In this document: positions 1 to 9,657 of the stretch, one piece after another
Layout: the number at the start of each line of letters is the position of its first letter
Numbering within the stretch: position 1 is the first letter of the stretch
DNA from: Paulinella micropora
Lineage: Eukaryota > Cercozoa > Imbricatea > Euglyphida
NCBI GenBank assembly: GCA_009731375.1
Contig: BJOX01000141.1
Location: forward strand, 498,865 to 537,080
Length of the DNA stretch: 38,216 bases
Direction: 5' to 3'
The notes under the pieces: generated by a model
Seen by the model: the letters and a program-made list of their open reading frames with translations, nothing else
What the model was told of the DNA's origin: nothing
Database searches by the model: none
Made by a program: the position numbers and the translations under genes

Positions 1-6
1 AATCTC

Positions 7-81
<75 letters not shown>
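1..81. repeat. (ATT)n / (ATC)n microsatellite
   Basis: Near-pure trinucleotide array that changes from ATT to ATC units towards its right end. It borders the unique block at 82-492, which has another ATT array on its other side. Confidence 0.95.
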
Positions 82-85
<4 letters not shown>

Positions 86-492
86 CCCAATGGCCTCAAG
101 GCGTTAAACTGTGACGCCAACTCATAACCCTTTGGTGGTAGATGCTGGGGAGGAGGGTCGTTGCGCGCGTAAAAGATCTTAAACTCCGCATATGCTGGTT
201 GATAGCCCAGGACCCAGCAGACACCAGATTGTTATGGGTGGGGTTTCGAGGCAGCTCTAGCAACCGCGCTTGGTGTATGCACTTGCACATTCGGTGACGT
301 CTTGCAAGAGGTTGCTGGGACTGCGGAATAACCTCGGCTTAGTGCAGTCTTGCCCTCAGGAGCTCCATCGGTGGCCCCGATCATCAGGCGAGAGACTGAC
401 ACGGGGGGGTGGAGGACCTCGAACAAGGGTATTGGAGCTTATGTCCGTTGAGGATATGCCATTAGCTGCATCAGTACGCCTCAGATATAGTA
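82..492 (-). mobile_element. possible tRNA-headed SINE between two ATT arrays
   Basis: A unique block of about 410 bp sits between two ATT/ATC arrays. Read on the minus strand, it has an A-box-like stretch (complement of 459-469, core AGCTAATGG) and, about 35 nt further on, a B-box-like stretch (complement of 415-424, core GTTCGAGGT). These are the spacing and order of a tRNA-type RNA polymerase III promoter. The minus-strand 3' end runs into (ATG/AAT)n, a SINE-like tail. Each box departs from consensus at one position and there is no second copy in the window, so this is tentative. No protein-coding gene is apparent here. Confidence 0.3.
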
Positions 493-504
493 TTATCATC
501 ATCA

Positions 505-569
<65 letters not shown>
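493..569. repeat. (ATC)n / (ATT)n microsatellite
   Basis: Trinucleotide array, ATC changing to ATT, on the right of the block at 82-492. Confidence 0.95.
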
Positions 570-571
<2 letters not shown>

Positions 572-611
572 CTTACCTTGTAAGCGATCAGTCATCGTTG
601 GCTTAGCGGGT

Positions 612-1245
612 AGTGTGAGAGCTTTCTCTTGTGACCTTCCACGTGTCAGACATGTGAGAAAATAGATAGATCGATGGATAGTATAGAGAGATGTGTAAGT
701 AGATAGGAAGATAGGTTGATAGGTTTATAGGATATAGTGTGAGAGCTTTCTCTTGTGACATTTCACCTGTGTCAGACATGTGAGAAAATAGATAGATCGA
801 TGGATAGTAAAGAGAGATGTGTAAGTAGATAGGAAGATAGGTTGATAGGTTTATAGGATATAGTGTGAGAGCTTTCTCTTGGGACATTTCACCTGTGTCA
901 GACATGTGAGAAAATAGATAGGATGGATAGATAAAGAGAGATATGTAAGTAGACAGGAAGATAGGTTGATAGGTTTATAGGATATAGTGTGAGAGCTTCC
1001 TTTTGGGACATTTTGCCTGTGTCAGACATGTGAGAAAATAAGTAAGATGGATAGATAAAGAGAGATATGTAAGTAGATAGGAAGATAGGTTGATAGGTTT
1101 ATACGATATAGTGTGAGAGCTTTCTCTTGGGACATTTCACCTGAGAAAATAGATAGGATGGATAGATAAAGAGAGATATGTAAGTAGATAGGAGGTTGAT
1201 AGGTTTATAGGATATAGTGTGAGAGCTTCATTTTGGGATATTTAG
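612..1245. repeat. ~124-bp minisatellite, about five and a half copies
   Basis: Units beginning AGTGTGAGAGCTT start at 612, 736, 862, 986, 1110 and 1216, so the spacing is 124, 126, 124, 124 and 106 bp. Each unit holds a TCAGACATGTGAGAAAAT block followed by GATA-like sequence and ends GGTTTATAGGATAT. The fifth unit is shortened and the sixth is only a start. The minus-strand open frame across it is just the repeat read as protein. Confidence 0.9.
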
Positions 1246-1279
1246 CCCAATCCCTGTAATTGTACGTACCCGAATCGAC

Positions 1280-2127
1280 TTTGGCAGCACCGCAATGAAT
1301 GGCTGAGAATGCTCCAAGGCTCCCAAAGTTGTGCCGGAAGGGTTGAGAGGCTGATTTTTTGGTTTTCACAACCTCGGGACGCGCTACAGTCAAGCAATCT
1401 CTTCCGTATGTGACAGGCTGGTTTGGTGTTATTCTGCTCGCTACATCTGCACTGCTCGCCCTAAAACCCCGTACGTTGCCTCAACCTTCCTATCTTAAGA
1501 TTATTATCATTTATGCCTGAAAGGTGTTGGAAGTAGGGGGTGGGGGGTTTGGGGGGGGGAGGGAAATGAAAATTGTGTACCCCCNNNNNNNNNNNNNNNN
1601 NNNNNNNNNNNNNNNNNNNNNNNNNNNNNNNNNNNNNNNNNNNNNNNNNNNNNNNNNNNNNNNNNNNNNNNNNNNNNNNNNNNNNNNNNNNNNNNNNNNN
1701 NNNNNNNNNNNNNNNNNNNNNNNNNNNNNNNNNNNNNNNNNNNNNNNNNNNNNNNNNNNNNNNNNNNNNNNNNNNNNNNNNNNNNNNNNNNNNNNNNNNN
1801 NNNNNNNNNNNNNNNNNNNNNNNNNNNNNNNNNNNNNNNNNNNNNNNNNNNNNNNNNNCCCCCCCCCCCCCCCCCCCCCCCCTCCCCCTTCCCAAAGTCG
1901 CTTTTCATTCTCACTTGCACAACTTTTACAGCCTCGGAGCAATCTCAACCATTCATGTTGGCACTACTTTTGTCCTTACATTCGAATGTCATAATTTCAA
2001 CTTTTTCCCTAAAAAAGTGCTCGTGACAAGCTTGCGAAAACACAAAGAATCAGCCTCTAAGCCCCTCTGGCACAACTCTTAGAGCCTTGGAGCATTCTCA
2101 GCCATTCATGTTGGCACTACTTTGCCA
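1280..2127. repeat. imperfect inverted repeat with a third partial copy
   Basis: The segment 1280-1371 matches the reverse complement of 2034-2127 (shared cores such as AATCAGCCTCT, GCCTTGGAGCATTCTCAGCC). A third, weaker copy lies at about 1906-1975 in the same orientation as the right arm. The space between holds a 274-base run of N bordered by C homopolymer. This could be a dispersed repeat present three times; no coding potential is evident. Confidence 0.7.
1585..1858. other. assembly gap (274 N) at a C homopolymer
   Basis: Unsequenced bases bordered by C runs on both sides. Open frames crossing it are artefacts. Confidence 0.98.
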
Positions 2128-2185
2128 AAATCTTCGTAGATATTTATTTCAACTGGTTCACTACCTAGAGTGACTGCTTCCTTGC

Positions 2186-2480
2186 TTGCAATACAATAAT
2201 TCAATTCAGTTCAATTCAATTCAATTCAATACAATACAAGTCAATACAATACTGGACAAGGCAAGGAAAGACAAGACAAGACAAGACAAGACAAGACAAG
2301 ACAAGAAAGAAAAAGACAAGACAAGACAAGACAAGACAAGACAAAACAAGAAAAGACAAAACAAGACAAGACAACACAACACAAGACAAGACAATGCAAT
2401 ACCATGCAATACAATGCAATACAATGCAATATAATGTAATATAATGCAATACCATGCAATACAATACATAAAATGCAATA
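2186..2480. repeat. compound pentanucleotide repeat (CAATT / ACAAG / CAATG)
   Basis: Five-base units pass from CAATT through ACAAG with AAAGA interruptions to CAATG/CAATA. It has the opposite strand polarity to the tract at 3384-3797. Confidence 0.95.
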
Positions 2481-3383
2481 CACCGTAACAAACATATTGA
2501 GAATCAAATACCGATGATATTCTTGAAGCTTAGAGGAACAACTAGTGGAGCTCTTGGTTGTCTTGCAAGGGTCTCCTACCCGTCCAGAACAAGATAATGA
2601 AAGTTCATTGCAGCTGAACGACAATATTTTGTCGCGTCTGTTTGGTCACGAGTACGGCAATAAATTACTTGCTTTTTTCATCCCGACGCGTGCGCAGCTC
2701 GTTCAGCTGCATATAGTACTGTGAAGAAAAATGCTTTCGTAATACCGGTACAGAAAAGGGAAGGACTGGCCGGGGCGCGCAGAGGGAGCGGCAATGGAGG
2801 TGCTTTATTGGCACCGCGGGCCGGTGCAGACAGTAGTGATTGCAAGCAACAAACATTAGCCGATTGAAATAATTTCTGTTTTACCACTTGAAATGAGAAG
2901 TACCCGTGATGTTCTCAAGTTGATTTTCAAATATTGTCTCATCGAAACATCTGAAACGCACCGAAAGCATCATGTCTTCGATGAAAGGGGTGTAAAAAAC
3001 ACATTCTTCGCCCTGCATCACACAACGTACTGTCAAAATTCACTAGGGACTCGATTTCTTCCATGTAGGTATTTCAGTGAATGAAACAATGACGGTAAAT
3101 GGCAAAATTGACCCGATGACAGGCGAAATGCCAGGTACTTACTGTTTCATGAACATTGTCGTGCCGATCCTCTAGAACATTGAAGAAAAAACTACATGGT
3201 TTCTCACCCTCATAACAACACAAATCACGGACGCAATACATGCGTTGTGTATACGATATGTCTATATTCATTATTCATTCACGTGTAAATACATAGAAAA
3301 TACATACACATACATGCACACATACCTACATGCATACATCTCTCAAGTTGTATACGTACATAGATATGTAGATATGCACATAT
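2481..3383. other. unique sequence, no gene recognised
   Basis: About 900 bp of non-repetitive DNA with a GC-rich stretch at about 2675-2835. I see no open frame with a recognisable domain and no convincing pair of splice sites. An exon could be hidden here but I cannot support one. Confidence 0.5.
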
Positions 3384-3797
3384 GTAAATTGTCTGGTCTG
3401 GTCTGGTCTGGTCTGGTCTGGTCTGGTCTTGTCTTGTCTTGCCTTGTTTTATTCTATTCTATTCTATTCTATTCTATTCTATTCTATTCTATTCTATTCT
3501 ATTCTATTCTATTCTATTCTATTCTATTCTGTTTCTGTTTCTGTTTCTGTTTCTATTTCTATTTCTCTCTTTCTATTTCTATTTCTGTTTCTGTTTCTGT
3601 TTCTGTTTTTCTGTTCTGTTCTGTTCTATTCTATTCTATTCTATTCTATTTTATTCTATTCTATTCTATTCTATTCTATTCTACTCTATTCTACTCTATT
3701 GTATTGTATTGTATTATATTATGTATTGTATTGTATTAAATTTTCTCGTATTGTATTGTATTGTATTGATTGTATTGTATTGTATTGTATTGTATTG
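3384..3797. repeat. compound pentanucleotide repeat (TCTGG / TTCTA / TTCTGT / TTGTA)
   Basis: Successive blocks of mostly 5-nt units: TCTGG, TCTTG, TTCTA, a 6-nt TTTCTG/TTTCTA block at 3531-3606, TTCTA again, then TTGTA. Long open frames here (poly-SILFY type) are repeat artefacts. Confidence 0.95.
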
Positions 3798-3819
3798 AAT
3801 GCCTGTATGTTGTCTGTTC

Positions 3820-4245
3820 TGTATGTATGTATGTATGTATGTATGTCTGTATGTCTGCATGCATGTCTCTATGTATTTATGTATGTATGTATGTATGTAT
3901 GTTTGTATGCATGTGTGTATGTATGTATGTATGTATGTATGTATGTATGTTTGTATGTATGTTTGTATGTATGCATGTATGTATGCATGTATGTATGCAT
4001 GTATGTATGCATGTATGTATGCATGTATGTATGCATGTATGTATGCATGTATTTATGTATTTATGTATGCATGCACATGCATGTGTGCATGTTTGCATGT
4101 ATGCTTGCATGTATGCTTGCATGTATGTATGTATGTATGTATGTATGCGTGCATGTATGTATGTATGCATGTATGTATGTATGTATGCGTGCATGTATGT
4201 ATGCATGCATGTATGTATATGCATGTATGTATGTATGTATGTATC
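3820..4245. repeat. (GTAT)n array with a 12-nt higher-order unit
   Basis: A GTAT array whose middle part (about 3968-4050) repeats the 12-nt unit GTATGCATGTAT at least six times, so a periodic GCAT variant is superimposed on the 4-nt repeat. Right of 4050 the variants become irregular. Confidence 0.9.
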
Positions 4246-4946
4246 CTCCCGCCCTCTACGAGAACAACACGCACAGCCGACGCTCTCTCAAGTTGTGCTC
4301 ACATGTAGCAAGTGCAATATCTGTATTTCGGAACAAAGCGTGAAATTTGCGCGTGGATTTTCGAAAGTACTTTGACTGTGGCCCTCGTTTTTCACCGTAA
4401 CAATGACTGTCTATGAAAGTGAGTGGGAAAAAATCCTCAGCGAAAATTACCCGTTTTTAGCGGGTAGCCGAAAGCATATTTGGATGGAATATATGTGGGT
4501 AAGGGTGTGTAGGAGGGATATATGTGTAAAGGTGAGGAAATGAGGGGGATGAAACAGAAGTGATGGGTAGGATGTAGTCAGACCTTTTCATATTGAAATG
4601 ACCATATTGTCCAGTGGATGCGTACGATAGAAGAACACCGGGAACCGAAAGTGGAACCATAAAGCACATACCAGACAATACAACCACCACATGAGTGCAA
4701 AGTCAACAGTGACATGGGGGGCATGGGATGTGGAATGAATGTATGCGTAAGAGTTGTGGGATATAATAGTTTGAGAAAAGACACGTGTAAGAGATAGAAA
4801 AGTGGGGGAAAAAAGAATAGTAGGTGTGATAGGAGGAAAATGGGGAAGATATGGTGAAGTATGGAACCTTGTATGGGCAGGAAGGCAGCAAAAAGGCTGA
4901 AAGTAGTAAGGACGAGCATATGTTGGGTTGTGGAGGCAGGCAAAAG
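4246..4946. other. unique sequence, no gene recognised
   Basis: Non-repetitive sequence rich in GTG/GGA on the plus strand, ending at a G homopolymer and a gap. No recognisable protein and no clear exon. Confidence 0.5.
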
Positions 4947-4971
4947 GGGGGGGGGGGGGGGGGAAAAAAAC

Positions 4972-5237
4972 NNNNNNNNNNNNNNNNNNNNNNNNNNNNN
5001 NNNNNNNNNNNNNNNNNNNNNNNNNNNNNNNNNNNNNNNNNNNNNNNNNNNNNNNNNNNNNNNNNNNNNNNNNNNNNNNNNNNNNNNNNNNNNNNNNNNN
5101 NNNNNNNNNNNNNNNNNNNNNNNNNNNNNNNNNNNNNNNNNNNNNNNNNNNNNNNNNNNNNNNNNNNNNNNNNNNNNNNNNNNNNNNNNNNNNNNNNNNN
5201 NNNNNNNNNNNNNNNNNNNNNNNNNNNNNNNNNNNNN
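4972..5237. other. assembly gap (266 N) next to G homopolymers
   Basis: Unsequenced bases with G runs close by on both sides (4947-4963 and 5238-5258). Confidence 0.98.
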
Positions 5238-5440
5238 GGGGGGGGGGGGGGGGGGGGGCAGAAACACGTGTTAGCAAGAATTTAGTCCTAGGAAGATGTT
5301 TTACCTTTTTGTTGGGGTCGGAAAAAAAGGGGGGGAGTGGAAAAGAGGTAAAAGGTGGCACTATGATTGGAAAAAAGATGGGCAGGTGGTGTAGGGGAGA
5401 GTGTTTTTGTTGTGTAGAAGACTATAGAGGTCATAAAAGT

Positions 5441-5645
5441 GTATGTACGTATGTATGTATGTATGTATGTATGCATGTACGTATGTATGTATGTATGTAT
5501 GTATGTATGTATGTATGTATGTATGTATACATGCATGCATGCATGCATGTATGTATGAATGCATGTATGTATGTAGGTATATATGCATGCATGTATGTAT
5601 GTATGTATGTATGTAGGCGAGGGTGTCTGCGCCATGTGCTTAGAG

Positions 5646-5698
<53 letters not shown>

Positions 5699-5700
5699 TC
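5441..5700. repeat. (GTAT)n then (TC)n microsatellites
   Basis: GTAT units to about 5615, then TC units from about 5650. The short unique spacer between has no supported gene. Confidence 0.95.
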
Positions 5701-5803
5701 TCTTTCCCCTCTTCATCTCCTTTTTTTTTTGTTGGGCTGTTATAGTTGTAGACGTTGATGTTACTTAGCTTGATGCTGCTGTTGCAGTTACCTTGTTTCA
5801 TTG

Positions 5804-5862
5804 TTCTTCTTCTTCTTCTTCTTCTTCTTCTTCTTCTTCTTCTTCTTCTTCTTCTTCTTCTT

Positions 5863-5893
<31 letters not shown>

Positions 5894-6043
5894 TTGTCGT
5901 TGTCGCTGTTGTTTGTTGTTGTTGTTGTTGTTGTTGTCGTCGTCGTCGTCGTCGTTGCCGTCGTTGTCGTTGTTGTTTGTTGTTATTGTTGTTATTGTTG
6001 TTGTTGTTGTTGTTGTTGATGATGATGATATTGTTGTTTTTGT

Positions 6044-6077
<34 letters not shown>

Positions 6078-6122
6078 GTTATTGGTGTTGTTGTTGATTC
6101 TGATGATGATGATGATGATGAT
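5804..6122. repeat. (TTC)n, (TTG/TCG)n, (GAT)n trinucleotide tract
   Basis: A pure TTC array passes into TTG/TCG variants and ends in a GAT run, all in one 3-nt register. All three plus frames stay open through it (poly-L, poly-S, poly-F), which reflects the repeat and not a gene. Confidence 0.95.
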
Positions 6123-6212
6123 ATTTAAGAGCTCTGAAACATATCAGAACAATCCCTGGAAAATGATAAAAAATCAAAGTTGGAAAGTGCCTCTGTTACT
6201 TGAATGTTGCAG

Positions 6213-6318
6213 GTACAAGACCTTCTTTAAGATTAATCCGGACACCAACATGTGTCGAATGTGCGAGCTTCAAAGTCAGTTTTCTTTCCTTCTTTCCTTC
6301 TTTCCTTCTTTCCTTCCT

Positions 6319-6370
<52 letters not shown>

Positions 6371-6599
6371 TTCTTTCTTTTCTTTTCTTCTTTCTTTCTT
6401 TCTTTCTTTCTTTCTTTCGTTTCTTTTTTCTTTCTTTCTTCACTCTTCTTTCTGGTTCCTTCTTCCTTCTTTCTTTTTCTCCTTTTTTCTTTCTTTGATT
6501 GGTTGATTGATTGTGTCAGCGGGCAATCCAAGACGATATCGTCTTCGTCCTAAGTACTCGCTATCTCTCTACCCCGACCCCAGCCGACAAGCTGTGTAA
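6213..6599 (+). CDS. last two exons of an unrecognised protein
   Basis: Two unique islands flank a (TTTC)n intron. Exon one is 6213-6274: acceptor TTGCAG before it, donor GTCAGT after it, entered with one base to finish a codon and left with one base of the next. It encodes a segment with a CRMC pair (residues NMCRMCELQ). Exon two is 6520-6599: acceptor GTGTCAG, two bases to complete the split codon, then a basic stretch (GNPRRYRLRPK), YSLSLYPDPSRQAV and a TAA stop. The phases match exactly. The reading is supported by a nearby duplicate of the last segment (6625-6687) that differs mainly at third codon positions. I do not recognise the family. Earlier exons were not found; they may lie in or near the gap at 4972-5237. 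Confidence 0.5.
6277..6498. repeat. (TTTC)n intronic microsatellite
   Basis: TTTC array with TTCC and TTTTC variants filling the proposed intron between exons 6213-6274 and 6520-6599. Confidence 0.95.
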
Positions 6600-6624
6600 A
6601 GAAAAAGAAAAAGAGAAAGAGAAA

Positions 6625-6687
6625 GAGAGACTGCAGCGCAAGTATTCGCTGTCTCTCTATCCATATCCCAGCCGCGAGGCCGTATAG
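6625..6687 (+). pseudogene. duplicate of the terminal coding segment
   Basis: Encodes YSLSLYPYPSREAV and a TAG stop, against YSLSLYPDPSRQAV and TAA at 6555-6599. Of the 14 codons, seven differ only synonymously (for example TAC/TAT, CTA/CTG, CCC/CCA, CGA/CGC) and two change the residue; upstream, RL codons are also changed synonymously. It is preceded by an AAAGAG-type repeat with no clear splice acceptor, so it may be a decayed or alternative last exon. Confidence 0.45.
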
Positions 6688-6692
6688 AAACC

Positions 6693-6693
6693 A

Positions 6694-6739
<46 letters not shown>

Positions 6740-6748
6740 GGTACTGTG

Positions 6749-6808
<60 letters not shown>

Positions 6809-6835
6809 TTTTTTCTTTTTTTTCTTTCTTTTTTT

Positions 6836-6883
<48 letters not shown>

Positions 6884-6960
6884 TCCTTCCTTCCTTCCTT
6901 CCTTCCTCCCTTCCTTCCTCCCTTCCTTTCTTTCTTTCTTTCTTTCTTTCTATCTTTCTT

Positions 6961-7005
<45 letters not shown>

Positions 7006-7009
7006 TTTC

Positions 7010-7074
<65 letters not shown>

Positions 7075-7293
7075 CCTCTCTCTCTTTTTCTCTCTCNNNN
7101 NNNNNNNNNNNNNNNNNNNNNNNNNNNNNNNNNNNNNNNNNNNNNNNNNNNNNNNNNNNNNNNNNNNNNNNNNNNNNNNNNNNNNNNNNNNNNNNNNNNN
7201 NNNNNNNNNNNNNNNNNNNNNNNNNNNNNNNNNNNNNNNNNNNNNNNNNNNNNNNNNNNNNNNNNNNNNNNNNNNNNNNNNNNNNNNNNNNNN

Positions 7294-7380
<87 letters not shown>
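6693..7380. repeat. (GA)n, (TTTC)n, (TC)n tract with a gap
   Basis: GA run at about 6693-6736, TTTC array to about 7010 with TTCC and TATC variants, then a long TC array interrupted by N at 7097-7293. Large minus-strand poly-RE/KE frames here are artefacts. Confidence 0.95.
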
Positions 7381-7382
<2 letters not shown>

Positions 7383-7605
7383 AGGTAGGGTTGGCCAATT
7401 TTTCTGCAAAGCTGGACAGACATCCGGCCAACATATATTGTTCTGCTATTGAAACTTATGCCGGAGTAGTTAGTTTGGCATATTTCTTTGAAACCTCGAA
7501 GTGGCGCAATTCCCCACTTCTAAGCTCATTTTTCTCTATCGATATTTCAGATGCAAGAATTAGTTCTAAGCACATCGTTCGAAAGCTCTTGTCACAAGCT
7601 TTTAA

Positions 7606-7863
7606 CCCTTATCCTGTCTCGCGTCCAATTTGGAGGGCTCATTTGGACGTGATGTTGTCCACACACATAAAAGCATTCACCGCCAATACCTAGATTCAGG
7701 GAATTTCCCCGGGAAGCCAACCACATCAAGGGTAATTACCTAGGTAATTGGCAGTGAATGCTTTTATGTGACATTTGAGAAAAGTGGTGATTCGCTGGGC
7801 TCAACATGACTGTACGCGTCCAATATTAGACACTGCGTCCAATATTAACGCACATGGTAAGGG
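7606..7863. mobile_element. piggyBac-like MITE flanked by TTAA
   Basis: A 258-bp non-coding element lies between TTAA at 7602-7605 and TTAA at 7864-7867. Its ends are inverted: CCCTTATCCTGT on the left and, read inward from the right, CCCTTACCATGT. TTAA target sites with CCC ends are typical of piggyBac elements. Inside is a second, longer inverted repeat of about 30 bp (7664-7693 and 7740-7770, core ATAAAAGCATTCAC), and GCGTCCAAT motifs near both ends. There is no transposase. A foldback element of another kind is possible. Confidence 0.5.
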
Positions 7864-7959
7864 TTAAACGATGGCATTAGTATTGACACATCACCACGAT
7901 CGATGTAGAACGATGAGATCAAAGGCGGGTACTTTGCTACTTGAATGTCTGCAGTAATA

Positions 7960-8162
7960 CAGTGTAGGACATTCAAGTGTCAGAGTCAACCATCAGATTC
8001 AAATCAACCACCAGAATTCAAATTAGTTTAATTTAACGGCTATATCCGTCCGCAAAATCAGCACTATTTTTGCGAAAGGTTACTGTTAAATTGCACTCAT
8101 TTGAATTCTGGTTTTTAATTCAAATTTGATGGTTGACTTTGTTACTTGAATGTCCTCGGCTG
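7960..8162. mobile_element. Tc1/mariner-like MITE flanked by TA
   Basis: A 203-bp non-coding element with inverted ends of about 70 bp. Left arm starts CAGTGTAGGACATTCAAGT; the right arm read inward starts CAGCCGAGGACATTCAAGT. Both arms go on to share AGTCAACCATCA and CCAGAATTCAAAT blocks. The element is bounded by TA at 7958-7959 and 8163-8164, the target site used by Tc1/mariner transposases. No transposase is encoded. Confidence 0.6.
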
Positions 8163-8164
8163 TA

Positions 8165-8650
8165 AGTTTTGCGAAGTGTGCCACCAATGTCAAATTATTT
8201 TATTTATATCTTTAAACTATTTTACCATGGAAAAAAATCCGGCACTGCAGCCTACTGTTTGCATGAATGAGTGAAAAGAATGGTACACCATTTACATATT
8301 GCAAAGGCTGTTGGACACGGCAAAGATTTTTTGTCAGCAGTCAGTGATGAGGTGCCTGAGAAAAGCAACTTAACGTAAGAGTAGAGAGTCACATGTCACC
8401 TAGGACCCTAGGATCCGAACCCGCTGACGATTTACGACCAGAACGCAAGCGGAACCAGCGACGACTCTTCCCGGTGTTAGAATATTACATAGTTCCGGAT
8501 TTATCTCTCCTTCTACCCTCCCTTTCCCTTCCTCATATCTGTTCCAGAGTCAAGCATTCCCGGGCCCTACATATATACCACGTCGTGTAGTATGATCATT
8601 TGAGTCCCATGACTGCCAAGATAGGCCCATACTCTACGCACAGATGGAAT
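8165..8650. other. unique sequence, nothing recognised
   Basis: Non-repetitive spacer between the MITE and the LTR. A 65-codon plus-strand frame at 8393-8590 has no recognisable features. Confidence 0.5.
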
Positions 8651-8867
8651 TGTACTATCCCCAACGATAGCTCAATGGAAGAGTAGGTCGGTAATATAAC
8701 CAAACACAGTCCTCACAAAGAGAATGATGTCTCGTTATATTAGCTCAGTGAAGCAAAAACAAAAAGCAGCCAAAAGACCAGGATCAAATTGGCATTTTAG
8801 ACGTGTCCGGCCCAGACGAAATCTATAGACAAGTTTTTACCTGAAAATTTGGGGGGTGATGTCCACA
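8651..8867 (-). repeat. 3' LTR
   Basis: 217 bp, starting TG and ending CA in either orientation, and preceded (in element sense) by the polypurine tract. Aligns end to end with 18699-18914, with a 1-bp length difference. Confidence 0.92.
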
Positions 8868-8881
8868 CTACCCCCTCTCAG
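8868..8881 (-). promoter_or_regulatory. polypurine tract
   Basis: On the minus strand this reads CTGAGAGGGGGTAG and abuts the TGTGGACATC start of the 3' LTR. This is the expected place for the RNase H-resistant primer of plus-strand DNA synthesis. Confidence 0.8.
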
Positions 8882-9657
8882 TTTTTATTATGGCGGAACT
8901 TCGTTTCCGATATAATAATCTTTCACCTGATTTCTTTTCTGACTAAGATTCGTCCCACGAATTAGCCGCCGCTTATAAAACAACAATGATACTTGCCCCG
9001 GTACCAATCGTATATATACTCTAGCGCATTCAGTATCTATATTAAAATCTTCCTCTTTCTTCTGTCGATAAGATATTTGTGCAGTATGTCCAAGTATAAT
9101 GTTTTATGGTTGAGTAATAATGTAATGTCGCCATTTCCATATATATGTAATAACCGGTCGTCGGTTTCCATATATACATTTACTTTTTGTGAAGACATAC
9201 CCTTGTATAAATCGGTATCATTTAATATAGTGTCAGGTGATCAAGTCTGACGACTATATCCGAAGTTGGGTTGAGTGCGCCCTAACCTTGCGATATGCCG
9301 ATACAAGTAGAGATCGATGGAATCCGGTGTAGCAGTTCATGTTATTAAAATATATCAGTTCTTGATTAGACTGTAGAGTCTTTAATGAGATCATCATTCT
9401 GGTACTAATGCGGGTCGTATCCAAGAAACACCATCGCTCACTCAAATAGCGATCCCGTAACGGTGCCGTCTCGTCTGTCTCTGCCGAAGCAAGAGAATAG
9501 AATGCCTATTTTTTGTCAGCTGTGTCTTGTTAATGTCTAAAAGAATGAATGCTGTAGTAGCTTTAATATCTAAGTAAGGTTATAGGGACGATATTGGATC
9601 AATGCTTTTGTTCGCAATCGATCAGGTTCACAATACTTCTAGAGGAGAAAATACTTA
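8882..9657 (-). other. 3' non-coding region of the retrotransposon
   Basis: About 775 bp between the integrase stop codon and the polypurine tract. No supported coding frame. Confidence 0.6.

Noticed and set aside
612-1245. CRISPR-like array
   Set aside because: The 124-bp units are continuous without unique spacers and the genome is eukaryotic.
3245-4375. Long open frames rich in SILFY, VCMY or HTYI
   Set aside because: They are penta- and tetranucleotide repeats without stop codons in several frames and on both strands.
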